A stretch of 36,767 nt of DNA from positions 1 to 36,767 of the forward strand of contig PXRJ01000060.1 of assembly GCA_003021705.1 (NCBI GenBank), given 5' to 3'. The translations under genes were made by a program, and so were the position numbers. The notes under the pieces were generated by a model that had not been told where the DNA came from, searched no databases, and saw nothing but the letters and a program-made list of their open reading frames with translations. The DNA comes from Halobacteriales archaeon QS_3_64_16 (GTDB lineage: Archaea; Halobacteriota; Halobacteria; Halobacteriales; Halococcaceae). Of this stretch, positions 17,580 to 26,317 are shown in pieces (position 1 is the first letter of the stretch; each line of letters begins with the position of its first letter).

Positions 17580-17638
17580 CCCGCTCGAAGCACGACCCAG
17601 CACCCATCCGGAAACGAGTATCGGCGACTGACTCACGC

Positions 17639-19693
17639 ATGAACGACCCTACTACGGAATCGAGCCCGGAACCGACGGAATCGACACCGGCGTTCGGAGC
17701 CGCTGAGACCGTTTGCCCACAGTGTGCAGTCGGCTGTACGCTCCAGTACGACACGGCAAGCAGCCGCGCGACCGGCTCCGAAGGTGCGCCGGTCAATCGG
17801 GAGGGCCGGCTCTGTCCGAAGGGTATCGGGGCCTTCGACGCGCTCGGCGAAGAGGGCAGACTCACCCGGCCCCTCGCACGGGTCGAATCCGAGGGGGCCG
17901 GTAGCGAGCTACGACCCGTCTCTTGGGCCGAGGCGTACGACCGGATCGAGGCTGGCTTCGGCACGGTTCTCGATCAGCATGGCCCAGACGCGCTCGCCTT
18001 CCTCGGGGCACCCCGGTGTACGAACGAGGAGAACTACCTCTTCGCGAAGCTCGCGCGGGCCCTCGGGACGAACACCGTCGACAACCGGGCGCGGATCTGT
18101 CACCGATCGGTGACGCGAGCGATGACCGAGCGGCTCGGTTCGGGGGCGATGACCAACAGCCTCGAAGACCTGACCGAAGCCGACACGTTTCTCGTCGTCG
18201 GCTCGAACCCCGCGGCCCAACAGCCCATCGCCTTCAACTCCTACATCCGGCCCGCGGTCGACAACGGCGCGACGCTGATCCACGTCGACCCGCGGGCGAA
18301 CCACACCACGCGAGCCGCGGACGTCCACCTCGCGCCTCGACCGGGCAGCGACGCGCTCGTGGCGACGCTGCTGACGGCCATCGCCTGCGAGAAAGAACTG
18401 ATCGATCGGGAGTTCCTCGCGCGGCGAACGACCGGGTTCGAGGCCTATGAGAGGGCCCTCGCTGGCTTGGATCTCCCAGCTCTCCTCGATCAGGCGGCCG
18501 TCGATGGCGAGAAGATCGAGAAAGCCGCCCGGGCGTTCGCGGGAGCCGAGCAGGGAGCGATCCTCGTGGGTACCGGTGTCGAAGCGGAGGATCACTGCGG
18601 GACCGAGGCAGCCGACGCCCTGCTCGATCTCTGCTTGCTCACCGGCAATCTCGGGAAGCCGGGCACCGGGATGAACCCCTTACGCGGGCTCGTGAACGAA
18701 CAGGGCGCGAACGACGTCGGCGCACGCCCCCACACGCTGCCGGGCTACCAGCCGGTAAGCGACGCCGAGGCACGGGCCCGAATCGAGCGCGAGTGGGGGA
18801 TCGATATACCCGCCTCGAATGGGTGCTCCGAGCCCGAGGCAGTAGGTGAGTTCGGCTCCACAGTTCGGGGCGCGTACGTGCTCGGAGAGAACCCAGCGGT
18901 GACCAAAACCGATACCCAAGGGGTCGCACGCGGCTTTCGCGATCTCGACTTCCTGCTCGTACAGGAACTGTTCCCAACCGAGACGACTGCCCACGCCGAC
19001 ATCGTCCTGCCGGCGAGCGCCGCCGCGGAGAAGGCAGGCACCGTCACCAATCTCGACCGGCAGGTCCAGCGGCTACGACCCCTACGAGGGCCCCCAGGCG
19101 AGGCGAGACGGGACTTCGACGTGCTCCGGGCGATCGGAGCGCGGCTAACCGACCTACCGTTCGCGTACGAGGGGCCACGTGAAGTCTTCGCGGAGATGAG
19201 GCGGGTGAATCCCCTCTATGCGGGCATGGACTACGAGGAGATCGGCCAGGGGAGCCAGCGCTGGCCCTTCCCCGAAGGTGCGACGGAAGGAACGGCGATC
19301 CTTCACCGCGACCGGTTCGCGAACGGGCAACAACGCATCTCTTTCACGTCCGGATCGATCCCTGCTACTCCTACTGCCGGAGACATCGACGGGGGGATGG
19401 CGGCCACAGCCGACGAAGAATTGGTACTCCTCACGCGAAACCAGGTCAACGAAGCCCGATCGATAGGGACCGGGAAAACGGAAGCCACCTTACAGATCCA
19501 TCCCGTAGACGCACGCGAGGCCGACGTCGCGGACGGCGAGAGCGTGGTCGTCGAGAACGATCGCGGGGTTCTCAGGCCGACCGCTCGGGTCACCGACCGC
19601 GTTCGCGAACGCACCGTGTTCCTCGGTGCCAACGCCGCAGCGCCGCTCGTCGCCGGCGAGCGAACGCGTGTCCGTGTGCGTGCCGATTCCTGA
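17639..19693 (+). CDS. Second Mo/W-bisMGD oxidoreductase subunit, formate dehydrogenase-like, short form
   Basis: The product is 684 residues, a shorter relative of the previous catalytic subunit. Its 4Fe-4S ligands are C26, C29, C33 and C59 (CPQCAVGC, LCPKG). The expected metal ligand is C154 followed by His (NRARICHRSV), the formate dehydrogenase pattern. Other shared landmarks are CTNEENYLFAKLARALGTN, TGNLGKPGTGMNPLRG.NEQG and LPGYQPVSD. The C-terminal cofactor-binding domain begins near LVLLTRNQVNEARS. It lacks the long acidic N-terminal extension of its neighbour. It could be an alternative catalytic subunit using the same Fe-S partners or an enzyme for another substrate. No signal peptide is present, so it should be cytoplasmic. 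Confidence 0.82.
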   Translation: MNDPTTESSPEPTESTPAFGAAETVCPQCAVGCTLQYDTASSRATGSEGAPVNREGRLCPKGIGAFDALGEEGRLTRPLARVESEGAGSELRPVSWAEAYDRIEAGFGTVLDQHGPDALAFLGAPRCTNEENYLFAKLARALGTNTVDNRARICHRSVTRAMTERLGSGAMTNSLEDLTEADTFLVVGSNPAAQQPIAFNSYIRPAVDNGATLIHVDPRANHTTRAADVHLAPRPGSDALVATLLTAIACEKELIDREFLARRTTGFEAYERALAGLDLPALLDQAAVDGEKIEKAARAFAGAEQGAILVGTGVEAEDHCGTEAADALLDLCLLTGNLGKPGTGMNPLRGLVNEQGANDVGARPHTLPGYQPVSDAEARARIEREWGIDIPASNGCSEPEAVGEFGSTVRGAYVLGENPAVTKTDTQGVARGFRDLDFLLVQELFPTETTAHADIVLPASAAAEKAGTVTNLDRQVQRLRPLRGPPGEARRDFDVLRAIGARLTDLPFAYEGPREVFAEMRRVNPLYAGMDYEEIGQGSQRWPFPEGATEGTAILHRDRFANGQQRISFTSGSIPATPTAGDIDGGMAATADEELVLLTRNQVNEARSIGTGKTEATLQIHPVDAREADVADGESVVVENDRGVLRPTARVTDRVRERTVFLGANAAAPLVAGERTRVRVRADS

Positions 19694-19834
19694 CCGTCCT
19701 GGTCGAGTCCCGTTCGAGCCATCCGGGTTCCGTCGGGTCTCTCTCTGTCCCATCGATTCCCGCAACGAAGAGGATTAGGCCCAGACTCGACGGACGAACG
19801 CCGATCCGATCCGTGACCACGATAGCGATGAGCT

Positions 19835-20131
19835 CTACACCCGCTGATGGAGGTTGCCCGCTCGCGCTCGTTCGACGCCGGCCTCGGCAATCGCTTCGAG
19901 GCTCGCGTTCGACTCCTCGGCCATCACGCTGAGTAACATTGCTACCTGGATCAGATTGGCATTGTGAAGCTCTTCGGGGTCTTCGGAGTCGGTCCGGAGG
20001 CGATACTCGATCGCTTGCGTGCCGCCTTCGTCGAGCAGCGTCCCGACGTAAAAGGAGAGGACGTCCTCGCGCTCGAGGTCCTCGATCGCGCGCTCCCGCT
20101 CGCTCTCGAATCGATCGTCGGTACTCGCCAT
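19835..20131 (-). CDS. 98-residue acidic protein of unknown function
   Basis: I cannot name the family. The protein starts with a charged helix (RFESERERAIEDLEREDV), then a beta-like segment (LSFYVGTLLDEGG, AIEYRL), then helices (ANLIQVAMLLSVMAEES, SLEAIAEAGVERARAG). Such small acidic alpha/beta proteins are common and conserved in haloarchaea. There are no Cys or metal motifs and no membrane segment. It lies 80 bases downstream of the SDR gene on the same strand and could be co-transcribed with it. Codon use matches its neighbours, and the composed sequence argues for a real gene. Confidence 0.65.
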   Translation of the reverse strand: MASTDDRFESERERAIEDLEREDVLSFYVGTLLDEGGTQAIEYRLRTDSEDPEELHNANLIQVAMLLSVMAEESNASLEAIAEAGVERARAGNLHQRV

Positions 20132-20212
20132 CCTTCCGACATCGTCGCCCGGCCGGTAAGTATCACTCGTCGCGCCGACAGCGTTTTCGGACGCCCGGGT
20201 CGGCGGAGACGA

Positions 20213-20968
20213 TCAGCGCATCAACTCGCCGCCGTTGACATTGAGGGTCTCGCCGGTGATGAACGTCGCATCGCGCAGGTACGCCGCGGCGTTGGCGATC
20301 TCGGCGGGCCGGCCGAACCGTCCTAAGGGTATGGCTGCCCGTTCCTCCTCGGCCTCCTCGGGCGTGCGATCGGCGGTCATGTCGGTCTCGACATGACCGG
20401 GGGCGATCGCGTTCACCCGAATCTCGGGGGCGAAATCCCGCGCGTGGCTCTTGGTGAGTCCCAGCAAGCCGGCCTTCGAAGCGGCGTAATGACACTCGAT
20501 CGGCGCGCCGGTGTAGGCGAGAATCGAGGAGACATTGGCAACCGATGGAGTGGACGGGGTGAACGGACCCTCGGTTTCGGTCCCAGCCTCACGCAGGTGA
20601 GGTAAGGCTGCTTTCGTCACGTTGAACGCGCCGTTGACGTTCGTGTCGATAACGTGATCGAAATCCCCTGGCTCTAAGTTCTCGGTGTAGACGTGCTGGT
20701 CGATTCCGGCGTTGTTCACGAGATGGACCACGCCGCCGAAGGCCTCGACAGTATGCTCGACCAAGTCCTTCGCAGCTTCCGGGTCGCTTACGTCCGCGCC
20801 GACAACGATCGCCTCCTGACCCGTCTCCCGCACCCCGGTAGCGACTTCCTCGGCGGCTTCTCGGTTGCTCACGTAGTTGATGCAGAGGTCGTACCCGTCC
20901 TGGGCGAATCGGAGGGCGATCGCGCGGCCGATCCCGCGCGAGGAGCCCGTGACGATCGCTGCTGGCAT
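20213..20968 (-). CDS. SDR-family 3-oxoacyl-ACP/CoA reductase-like oxidoreductase
   Basis: The product is 251 residues from the ATG at 20968, the classical SDR length; the longer frame upstream is unlike the family. SDR enzymes of this type reduce 3-oxoacyl thioesters or related ketones with NAD(P)H. The Rossmann motif TGSSRGIG is at residues 6-13 and NNAG follows mid-protein. The catalytic Ser-Tyr-Lys set appears as [11 protein letters not shown] with YAASK. The C-terminus has the usual [16 protein letters not shown] and [12 protein letters not shown]. The residues after the second strand ([11 protein letters not shown]) fit an NADP-preferring FabG-like enzyme. Substrate cannot be told from sequence. 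The zinc-finger/aEF-1beta pair is transcribed divergently. Confidence 0.88.
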   Translation of the reverse strand: MPAAIVTGSSRGIGRAIALRFAQDGYDLCINYVSNREAAEEVATGVRETGQEAIVVGADVSDPEAAKDLVEHTVEAFGGVVHLVNNAGIDQHVYTENLEPGDFDHVIDTNVNGAFNVTKAALPHLREAGTETEGPFTPSTPSVANVSSILAYTGAPIECHYAASKAGLLGLTKSHARDFAPEIRVNAIAPGHVETDMTADRTPEEAEEERAAIPLGRFGRPAEIANAAAYLRDATFITGETLNVNGGELMR

Positions 20969-21101
20969 GGCTCGCCTCTCGCCTGCGGGGATCATACCGG
21001 TTCGGGTCTCGGTCGGCGGGAAGGGGCGGGTTCCCGGGTTCAGAATGAGAGAACGACGCGAGTTGGCAACGGTTAAAAGTCGGCGGGCGGAAGCCGATAG
21101 T

Positions 21102-21287
21102 ATGAGCCAATCCGAACGCGGAGACGGGCACTCACAACAGTGTAATTCCTGTGGTATGGACGTCTCGGGGACGAATGCGGCCCGCTTTGCGTGCCCGGAA
21201 TGTGGAGACATGATCTTTCGGTGTGCGACCTGCCGCAAGCAGTCGAACGACTACGAGTGTCCCAACTGTGGGTTCCGGGGGCCATAA
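21102..21287 (+). CDS. HVO_2753-type zinc-finger mini-protein
   Basis: The product is 61 residues with four Cys pairs: C14/C17, C31/C34, C41/C44 and C53/C56 (CNSCG, CPECG, CATC, CPNCG). This is the pattern of the haloarchaeal two-zinc micro-protein family named after HVO_2753. The pairs should form two zinc-binding units; the family may act in nucleic-acid or protein binding, but the exact role is not settled. The ATG has a TATA-like TTAAAAG about 27 bases upstream. The stop is one base before the start of aEF-1beta, a constant neighbour of this family, so the two are one operon and perhaps linked in translation. Confidence 0.9.
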   Translation: MSQSERGDGHSQQCNSCGMDVSGTNAARFACPECGDMIFRCATCRKQSNDYECPNCGFRGP

Positions 21288-21288
21288 G

Positions 21289-21555
21289 ATGGGCAAGGTC
21301 GCCGCCAAGCTCAAGGTAATGCCCGAGAGTCCCGACGTCGACCTCGACGGGCTCCAGGAACGCATCGAGCAGGGTCTGCCCGAGGGCGCAAAGATCAACG
21401 GCTTCGAACGCAACGACATCGCCTTCGGACTGATTGCCCTCCTGCCGACCGTGATCGTCCCCGACGACGCCGGTGGTACCGAAGCCGTCGAGGACGCCAT
21501 CTCGAGCGTCGAGGAAGTCGAGAGCGTCGAAGTCCAGAACGTCGGCCGGATCTAA
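21289..21555 (+). CDS. ef1b: Translation elongation factor aEF-1beta
   Basis: The product is 88 residues, the normal size. aEF-1beta is the guanine-nucleotide exchange factor that recharges aEF-1alpha with GTP during elongation. The family pattern is clear: [17 protein letters not shown] at the start, [30 protein letters not shown], then [14 protein letters not shown] at the end. It directly follows the zinc-finger gene (one base between stop and start) and is followed by a T-run terminator. A longer frame upstream is only read-through of the zinc-finger gene region. Confidence 0.95.
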   Translation: MGKVAAKLKVMPESPDVDLDGLQERIEQGLPEGAKINGFERNDIAFGLIALLPTVIVPDDAGGTEAVEDAISSVEEVESVEVQNVGRI

Positions 21556-21563
21556 AGACCCAC

Positions 21564-21569
21564 TTTTTT
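21564..21569 (+). terminator. T-run terminator after aEF-1beta
   Basis: Six T residues lie 9 bases after the stop codon (CCCACTTTTTTG). Oligo-T without a strong hairpin is the usual archaeal termination signal. Confidence 0.5.
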
Positions 21570-21580
21570 GCCGAGGTCCT

Positions 21581-21641
21581 CGCTCACTCCCTTCGGTCGC
21601 TCACTGCGAGCTCGGAAAAACCTGGACTAAAAACGCTCACT
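21581..21641. repeat. Short intergenic repeats CGCTCACT (three copies)
   Basis: CGCTCACT occurs at 21581, 21599 and 21634. The first two copies flank CCCTTCGGT; the complement of this section (GAGCGACCGAAGGGAGTGAG) is a frequent haloarchaeal intergenic element that can fold weakly. The rest of 21570-21816 holds no gene that I can see. Confidence 0.4.
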
Positions 21642-21816
21642 CGTACCTGCGGTGCTCGTTCGCGCGGAGCGACGGAGTGCTTTCCGCATCCGCAGCGACC
21701 TTTCGACCGCTAATCGTAGAAAATTCCAGCCTTCACTCTCAGGGCCGCGTCGACAGGTCGTCAGCATAGCGATTAACAGCATATACAGGCCACGATCCAC
21801 TGATGGATCGATATGA

Positions 21817-22353
21817 ATGTCTGTCTATCCTCTCCCTACCGATGAAGCTGCCGTTCGTCGCTACGTCGAAGAACTATGGGTCCCCTACCACGGGGATCTC
21901 GAAGCCACTGTCGAAGGCCATGCGCTCGCCGATGATGTCGATCCCATCGAAGAAGAGGTCGAGTTTCGACTCGACCGGCTTGAAGGAGAGAACTATCAAA
22001 CGTGGATCGCTGTAGACGACCTCCATAGTGATGGTTCGAGGGACGAAACCGCCCTTGTTCATATCGAAGGTGAGTTCGCCGGTTTCATCGCGACCGAGAT
22101 CGATCGATCGCCAAGCGTCTTCGACCGTTTGGATCGGCTACTGGTCAGTGTTCTGTACGTCTCCGAACCCTGTCGTGGTTCGGTGCTCGCTCAGGATCTA
22201 GTCCGTCACGCCGTAGGGCAGGCACGGGAAGCGGGGTGTGTGGAACGCACACTTAACGTCGACACCGATAACGAGCGCGCTGTCGATTTTTACGGGGAGC
22301 TCGGATTCGTAACGTATCGCTGTCAGATGCTGGCCAGCGTGGACACGTTGTAG
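21817..22353 (+). CDS. GNAT-family N-acetyltransferase
   Basis: The product is 178 residues. GNAT enzymes move an acetyl group from acetyl-CoA to an amine. The fold is visible from FAGFIATEI (strand) and LLVSVLYVSEPCRGSVLAQDLV (strand 4 plus the pyrophosphate-binding R/G-x-x-G/A loop, here CRGSVLA) to NERAVDFYGELGFVTYR, the typical C-terminal motif. The N-terminal half is long and acidic. The substrate is unknown. The ATG at 21817 reads in the frame of the domain. An alternative ATG at 21803 is in another frame. The gene stands alone upstream of the eL21 operon. Confidence 0.8.
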   Translation: MSVYPLPTDEAAVRRYVEELWVPYHGDLEATVEGHALADDVDPIEEEVEFRLDRLEGENYQTWIAVDDLHSDGSRDETALVHIEGEFAGFIATEIDRSPSVFDRLDRLLVSVLYVSEPCRGSVLAQDLVRHAVGQAREAGCVERTLNVDTDNERAVDFYGELGFVTYRCQMLASVDTL

Positions 22354-22446
22354 ACATCCGGTCGACTCGATCGAGGAGAGATCTCCTTGCAGCTCTTCGG
22401 ATCTCTCAATAGCTCCGATCGAGACCGACTGCGCCAGAACGCTCCC

Positions 22447-22453
22447 TTTATAC
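22447..22453 (+). promoter_or_regulatory. TATA box of the eL21-rpoF operon
   Basis: TTTATAC is centred about 27 bases before the eL21 ATG at 22477, indicating a leaderless ribosomal-protein promoter. Confidence 0.6.
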
Positions 22454-22476
22454 GGTCGGCTGGACAAGCGACCGCA

Positions 22477-22779
22477 ATGCCGAACTCGAAGGGTCAACTC
22501 CAGGGCTCGCGGAACAAACTGTCGAACGATCCCCGGGAGCGCGGGATGTCCCCGCCCCAGCGCGCCGTCGAGCGTTTCGACGAGGGCGAGAAGGTCCACC
22601 TTCGCCTCGATCCGAGCGTCGCTGACGGGCGCTTTCACCCCCGCTTCAACGGTCAGACCGGCGAGATAGCCGGCGAGCAGGGGAGTGCGTATAAGGTTCG
22701 CATCGTCGACGGTGGGAAAGAAAAGATTCTCATCGTGACCGCCGCCCACCTCACTCGCCAGCCCCGAACGGACGAATGA
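22477..22779 (+). CDS. rpl21e: 50S ribosomal protein L21e (eL21)
   Basis: The product is 100 residues, as in other haloarchaea. It begins [20 protein letters not shown] and contains [26 protein letters not shown] and the end [16 protein letters not shown], all typical of eL21, a protein of the large ribosomal subunit. The start is fixed by the TATA position. The stop overlaps the rpoF start (ATGA), so the two are translationally coupled. Confidence 0.95.
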   Translation: MPNSKGQLQGSRNKLSNDPRERGMSPPQRAVERFDEGEKVHLRLDPSVADGRFHPRFNGQTGEIAGEQGSAYKVRIVDGGKEKILIVTAAHLTRQPRTDE

Positions 22780-23132
22780 CGATCTTCAAGGAGCGAGTCG
22801 GCGAGGAGTACCTCACGGTCGCCGAAACCAAAGAGCTGCTCGCCGACGTCGAGGCCGAGCGTGCCGCGGACGAAGACCGGGAGCTGCGCTACGAACTCGC
22901 CCGGGCGATCGAGCATGTCAATCGCTTTGCGACGCTCGACCCCAAGGAATCCCGCGAACTCGTCGCCGATCTCGAGGCCTTAGAGGGCGTCGATGAACCG
23001 ACCGCCTACAAGATCGCGAACTTGCTCCCGGAAAATCGCGACGAACTGCGCTCGATCTACGCCCAGGAACGCTACTCCCTGTCGAGCGAAGAACTCGACG
23101 AGATCTTAGGCATCGTCGCGGGCTACGTCTGA
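22776..23132 (+). CDS. rpoF: DNA-directed RNA polymerase subunit Rpo4 (RpoF, Rpb4-like)
   Basis: The product is 118 residues. Rpo4 forms the stalk of archaeal RNA polymerase together with Rpo7 and acts in initiation and transcript binding. The sequence shows the all-helical Rpb4/HRDC-like fold with [16 protein letters not shown] near the start, [15 protein letters not shown], and the C-terminal [20 protein letters not shown]...SEELDEIL. It shares ATGA with eL21. The usual order eL21-rpoF-DUF655-rsmA-hemK is conserved here. A short T-run near 23190 may end the eL21-rpoF transcript. Confidence 0.93.
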   Translation: MTIFKERVGEEYLTVAETKELLADVEAERAADEDRELRYELARAIEHVNRFATLDPKESRELVADLEALEGVDEPTAYKIANLLPENRDELRSIYAQERYSLSSEELDEILGIVAGYV

Positions 23133-23263
23133 TCGAGCACCGAGCCATCGGTTCGGGACGAACTCGGTCGCCGGTCGACCCTGCTCACTGTTTTTCCCCT
23201 GTTTCCCTCGCTGATTCCTCGCCGGCGGTCGGCTTTTAAGTAACTCCTCACCGTAGGGTAGCT

Positions 23264-23908
23264 ATGAGTGGATCCGAACCCGAGCCCGATTCCGGCTCCG
23301 GCCACGAGTCCGAATCCGAAGCGGGCGCGACCGAGAACGCACCCACGGACGAGGAAGACACGACAGGAGAAGGGCCGGTGTTCGTCGTACTCGACTTTCT
23401 ACCACAGGGGCGACCCGACGATCGCCAGCACAACGCCGAGAAAGTACCCCTCGCCCACGCGATCGGCGAGGAGAACTTCCGGCTCGTCGAACTCACCATT
23501 GCCCAGGACGCGGACGTCTCCTTCGGCGACCGGCTGGAAGCGGACGGCGCGGCCATCGAGCGATCGAGCGAGATCACCTACGAGAATCTCACGAGCACCG
23601 CCGAGTCGGAGTTGGAGTACGTCTTAGAGGAGATCGCAGACCGCGAGGAACGGCGTTTCGTCGATATCTACAACGACGCCCAACCGATCACGCTGCGGCT
23701 CCACCAGCTCAACCTTCTGCCCGGGATCGGCAAGAAACTCAGGAACACGATCTTAGACGAACGGAAGCGAAGCCCCTTCGAGAGCTTCGCGGATGTCGAA
23801 GAACGAGTCGCTGGCCTGCACGACCCCCAGCAGGTGCTGATCGACCGCGTGCTCGAAGAGCTTCGTGAGGACGATCTCAAATACCGAATGTTCGCCCGCG
23901 AGGAATAG
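23264..23908 (+). CDS. DUF655 protein with helix-hairpin-helix
   Basis: The product is 214 residues. After a 37-residue acidic low-complexity N-terminus comes the DUF655 core: FVVLDFLPQGRPDDRQ..., FRLVELTIAQDADVSFGDR and FVDIYNDAQPITLRLHQL. A helix-hairpin-helix pair follows (LNLLPGIGKKLRNTILDER), then DVEERVAGLHDPQQVLIDRV. The HhH suggests nucleic-acid binding. DUF655 genes usually sit between rpoF and the rRNA dimethylase gene, as here, so a role in RNA metabolism or ribosome biogenesis is plausible but unproven. A TATA-like CTTTTAAG lies about 28 bases before the ATG, so it probably starts its own transcript. Confidence 0.9.
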   Translation: MSGSEPEPDSGSGHESESEAGATENAPTDEEDTTGEGPVFVVLDFLPQGRPDDRQHNAEKVPLAHAIGEENFRLVELTIAQDADVSFGDRLEADGAAIERSSEITYENLTSTAESELEYVLEEIADREERRFVDIYNDAQPITLRLHQLNLLPGIGKKLRNTILDERKRSPFESFADVEERVAGLHDPQQVLIDRVLEELREDDLKYRMFAREE

Positions 23909-23988
23909 CGAACAGCCTGCCCAACCGAGCATCCACCGGCGAAGAGGAACGAAGGACTTAGCCGACCGTCGGGCCTACCCCAGCGCGA

Positions 23989-24915
23989 ATGGTCGATGGG
24001 GACGGCGCGGACGGTCGCGGCCGAAAGGACGGCCCCGAGGAAAGCGGTGAGACAGAGCGAAGCGAGGGCGAGCCGCGAAACCCCCACGCACTCGGTCAGC
24101 GAGCAGGCATCGGCGGCGACCCTAACCAAGACCAGCACTTCCTCACGGACGCCCGCGTGCTCGATCGCCTCGCTAGCTACGCCGAGGAGTTCGATCGCTC
24201 ACACGTCCTTGAGGTCGGTGCCGGCACCGGGGCACTGACCGACCGTCTGCTTCGAACCAGTGAGAAGGTGAGCGCCATCGAGCGCGATTCCCGGCTGGTC
24301 GAGTTTCTCGGCGAGGAGTTCCGTGCCGAGCGCGAGGCAGGGGGACTAGAGGTGATCGCCGGTGACGCGCTTTCGGTACCGTTGCCCGAATTCAGCGCCT
24401 CGATATCGAACCTTCCCTACGGAATCTCCAGTGAGATCTGTTTCCGGCTCCTCCCGCGGAAACGTCGCTTAGTTCTGACCCTCCAACGCGAGTTCGCCGA
24501 GCGCATGATTGCCGAACCCGGTGGTCCGGAGTACGGCCGACTGTCAGTCACCACGGGACACTACGCCGACTGTGAGATACTCGAGGTGATACCCCCGGAA
24601 GCCTTCTCGCCCCCGCCGGCCGTCGAGAGTTGCGTCGTCCGTACGACTCCACGAGAGCCGGTCTACGAAGTACCAAGTGAGGACGCCTTCCTCGATTTCG
24701 TGACCGCGGTGTTCACCCAGCGCCGCAAGACGATGCGTAACGCGATCCGGAACACGACCCACATCTCGGGCATCGAGGAATCGGAGAGCGTCCTCGAAGC
24801 GGTAGACGAGGACCTCCTGAGCGCGCGGGCCGGTACGCTCGCCCCGAGCGACTTTGCCGAACTGGCGACGATCGCCGCCAGGGAAGGAAACGTAAGGGAG
24901 GATCCCGACCCGTGA
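23989..24915 (+). CDS. rsmA: 16S rRNA adenine dimethyltransferase (KsgA/Dim1)
   Basis: The product is 308 residues. The enzyme uses SAM to dimethylate two adjacent adenines near the 3' end of 16S rRNA during small-subunit maturation. After an acidic N-terminal extension of about 45 residues come QDQHFLTDARVLDRL, the SAM motif HVLEVGAGTGALTD, the acidic site SAIERDSRL, GDALSVPLPEF and the catalytic NLPYGISSEI. The C-terminal domain contains PPPAVESCVVRT and FTQRRKTMRNAIRNT. It lies 80 bases after DUF655. The first ATG is used here; the real start could lie further in, since the extension is not conserved. Confidence 0.94.
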   Translation: MVDGDGADGRGRKDGPEESGETERSEGEPRNPHALGQRAGIGGDPNQDQHFLTDARVLDRLASYAEEFDRSHVLEVGAGTGALTDRLLRTSEKVSAIERDSRLVEFLGEEFRAEREAGGLEVIAGDALSVPLPEFSASISNLPYGISSEICFRLLPRKRRLVLTLQREFAERMIAEPGGPEYGRLSVTTGHYADCEILEVIPPEAFSPPPAVESCVVRTTPREPVYEVPSEDAFLDFVTAVFTQRRKTMRNAIRNTTHISGIEESESVLEAVDEDLLSARAGTLAPSDFAELATIAAREGNVREDPDP

Positions 24916-24996
24916 GGCTCCGCCGGGTCGGCGCGACGAAGCAGATGAGGGAACGGACGGGAAGACGAGTGATCGACGCAATAGGGGAACTCAGCC

Positions 24997-25569
24997 GTGG
25001 GTAGCGACGAGGGGTTCGAGAACGTGGTCTATCAGCCGGCCGAGGACTCGGAACTACTCGCCAAGGCCGCCTGCGGGGAGATCGGGGCCGGTCAGCGGGT
25101 ACTCGATGTCGGGGCCGGGTCGGGCTACGTCGCGGCGCGGGTAGCAGAAACCGGTGCCTGCGTGATCGGCTCGGATCTCAATCCACACGCCTGCCGACAG
25201 GCCCGCGAGCACGGCCTCGAGGTCGTTCGAACAGATCTCGTCTCGGGGTTCGGTACTGAGGAATTCGATGTCGTCCTGTTCAATCCCCCCTACCTGCCGA
25301 CCGATCCCGAGAGCGCGAGCGACGATTGGATGGAACGGGCGCTCTCGGGTGGTGAGAGCGGGCGTGCGGTCGTCGAGCCGTTCGTCGGTGCGGTTTCGCG
25401 CGTGCTCCGGCCGGAGGGGTTCGTCCTCGTGCTCGTGAGTTCGCTCACCGGCCTGGAAGAGGTCGAATCCCTGGCTCGAGAAGCGGGCTTTGCGGTTGAG
25501 GAAGTAAGCACGGAGTCACACTTCTTCGAGCAACTCGTCGTCCTGAAACTCTCCGTGAGCGAGGAGTAG
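24997..25569 (+). CDS. HemK2/Mtq2-type methyltransferase
   Basis: The product is 190 residues with a GTG start at 24997. The family methylates the Gln of the GGQ motif in release factor aRF1 (and possibly other proteins) with SAM. The sequence shows VYQPAEDSELLAKA near the N-terminus, the SAM motif VLDVGAGSGYVAARV, the acidic GSDLNPHAC and the catalytic NPPY (LFNPPYLPTDP), followed by WMERALSGGESGRAV, all typical of the archaeal short form. It closes the rpoF-DUF655-rsmA neighbourhood, so a translation-termination role fits its context. Confidence 0.9.
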   Translation: MGSDEGFENVVYQPAEDSELLAKAACGEIGAGQRVLDVGAGSGYVAARVAETGACVIGSDLNPHACRQAREHGLEVVRTDLVSGFGTEEFDVVLFNPPYLPTDPESASDDWMERALSGGESGRAVVEPFVGAVSRVLRPEGFVLVLVSSLTGLEEVESLAREAGFAVEEVSTESHFFEQLVVLKLSVSEE

Positions 25570-25619
25570 TTCAAAACGAGCGACGTGATCGAGCCAGGGA
25601 TACCAGGAGTATTCGAGGA

Positions 25620-26099
25620 CGATTGCCCCCAACTAATGTAATTGACGACCGCCGGAAGCCGGAGCCAGTCGCTCACTCCCCGTCCGAGTCGGTCACTAGT
25701 ATTCCCCCGCAAGCGGTGCTGGCGATACCGATAGAGAACGTGAGCACCGAACCACAGCAGTGGGGTGAGAAGCCCTGCTTCGAGGGCTACCGTATCGGTG
25801 TAGCGCGTTCGGTTCTCGCTCATTTCCTCGACGATCATCCGATGATCCCATCGGGACGCGAGATCGCCGCTCCCGTCGTCGCGCAGACAGTAGATCTGTC
25901 CGCCAGGAGTCGAATCGAATCTCGTACTTTCGGTCTCGATCCGATGGGCTCCCAGAGGAACGATTCCGAGTGCCCACAGCCCTACGAGATACCGTCCGCC
26001 GTCGGCCCAGACGGCAGGAAACGAACCGGGGTCGATCGGTTCGAAGACGAGCAATGGCGCTGTGAGGTGGTTCAACAGTCGCGTATCGAGTGTGTGCAT
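25620..26099 (-). other. Long gap with a possible decayed two-TM membrane protein gene
   Basis: The interval 25570-26317 has no clear gene. The most protein-like frame is on the minus strand from an ATG at 26099: MHTLDTRLLNHLTAPLLVFE, then a hydrophobic segment GRYLVGLWALGIVPLGAH and later ALEAGLLTPLLWFGAHVLYRY, separated by about 50 poorly composed residues. The frame has no stop until 25290, deep inside the opposite-strand methyltransferase gene, so no sensible end exists. It may be a decayed membrane protein gene. The overlapping plus-strand frame from 25623 looks like a shadow. Nothing else is recognisable. Confidence 0.3.
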
Positions 26100-26317
26100 C
26101 CAGGCACGCTCGGGCGCACAATCCAGATCCATCGAGGGCCGGAGGCGCGTGTCTTCGCCGCGCCTCGGGCGAGCATAGCACTGACGGCGCGCTCCGCTCG
26201 CCGAATCCGCCGATCCGGGCAGTGATCGGTACAGCATCCAGCTATCACTCGTGATTACTTCCGGGCATCAATCCGAGTAGCAAATATTAAACACCGGTAT
26301 CGCCTACCGCCGGACGA

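Noticed and set aside
15385..18100. Selenocysteine in the formate dehydrogenase-type subunits
   Set aside because: Both metal-ligand codons are TGT (Cys) and no in-frame TGA occurs at the ligand positions.
25623..26225. 200-codon plus-strand frame in the long gap after the HemK2-type gene
   Set aside because: Composition is shadow-like, and the opposite strand shows two hydrophobic segments that look more like (decayed) coding sequence.
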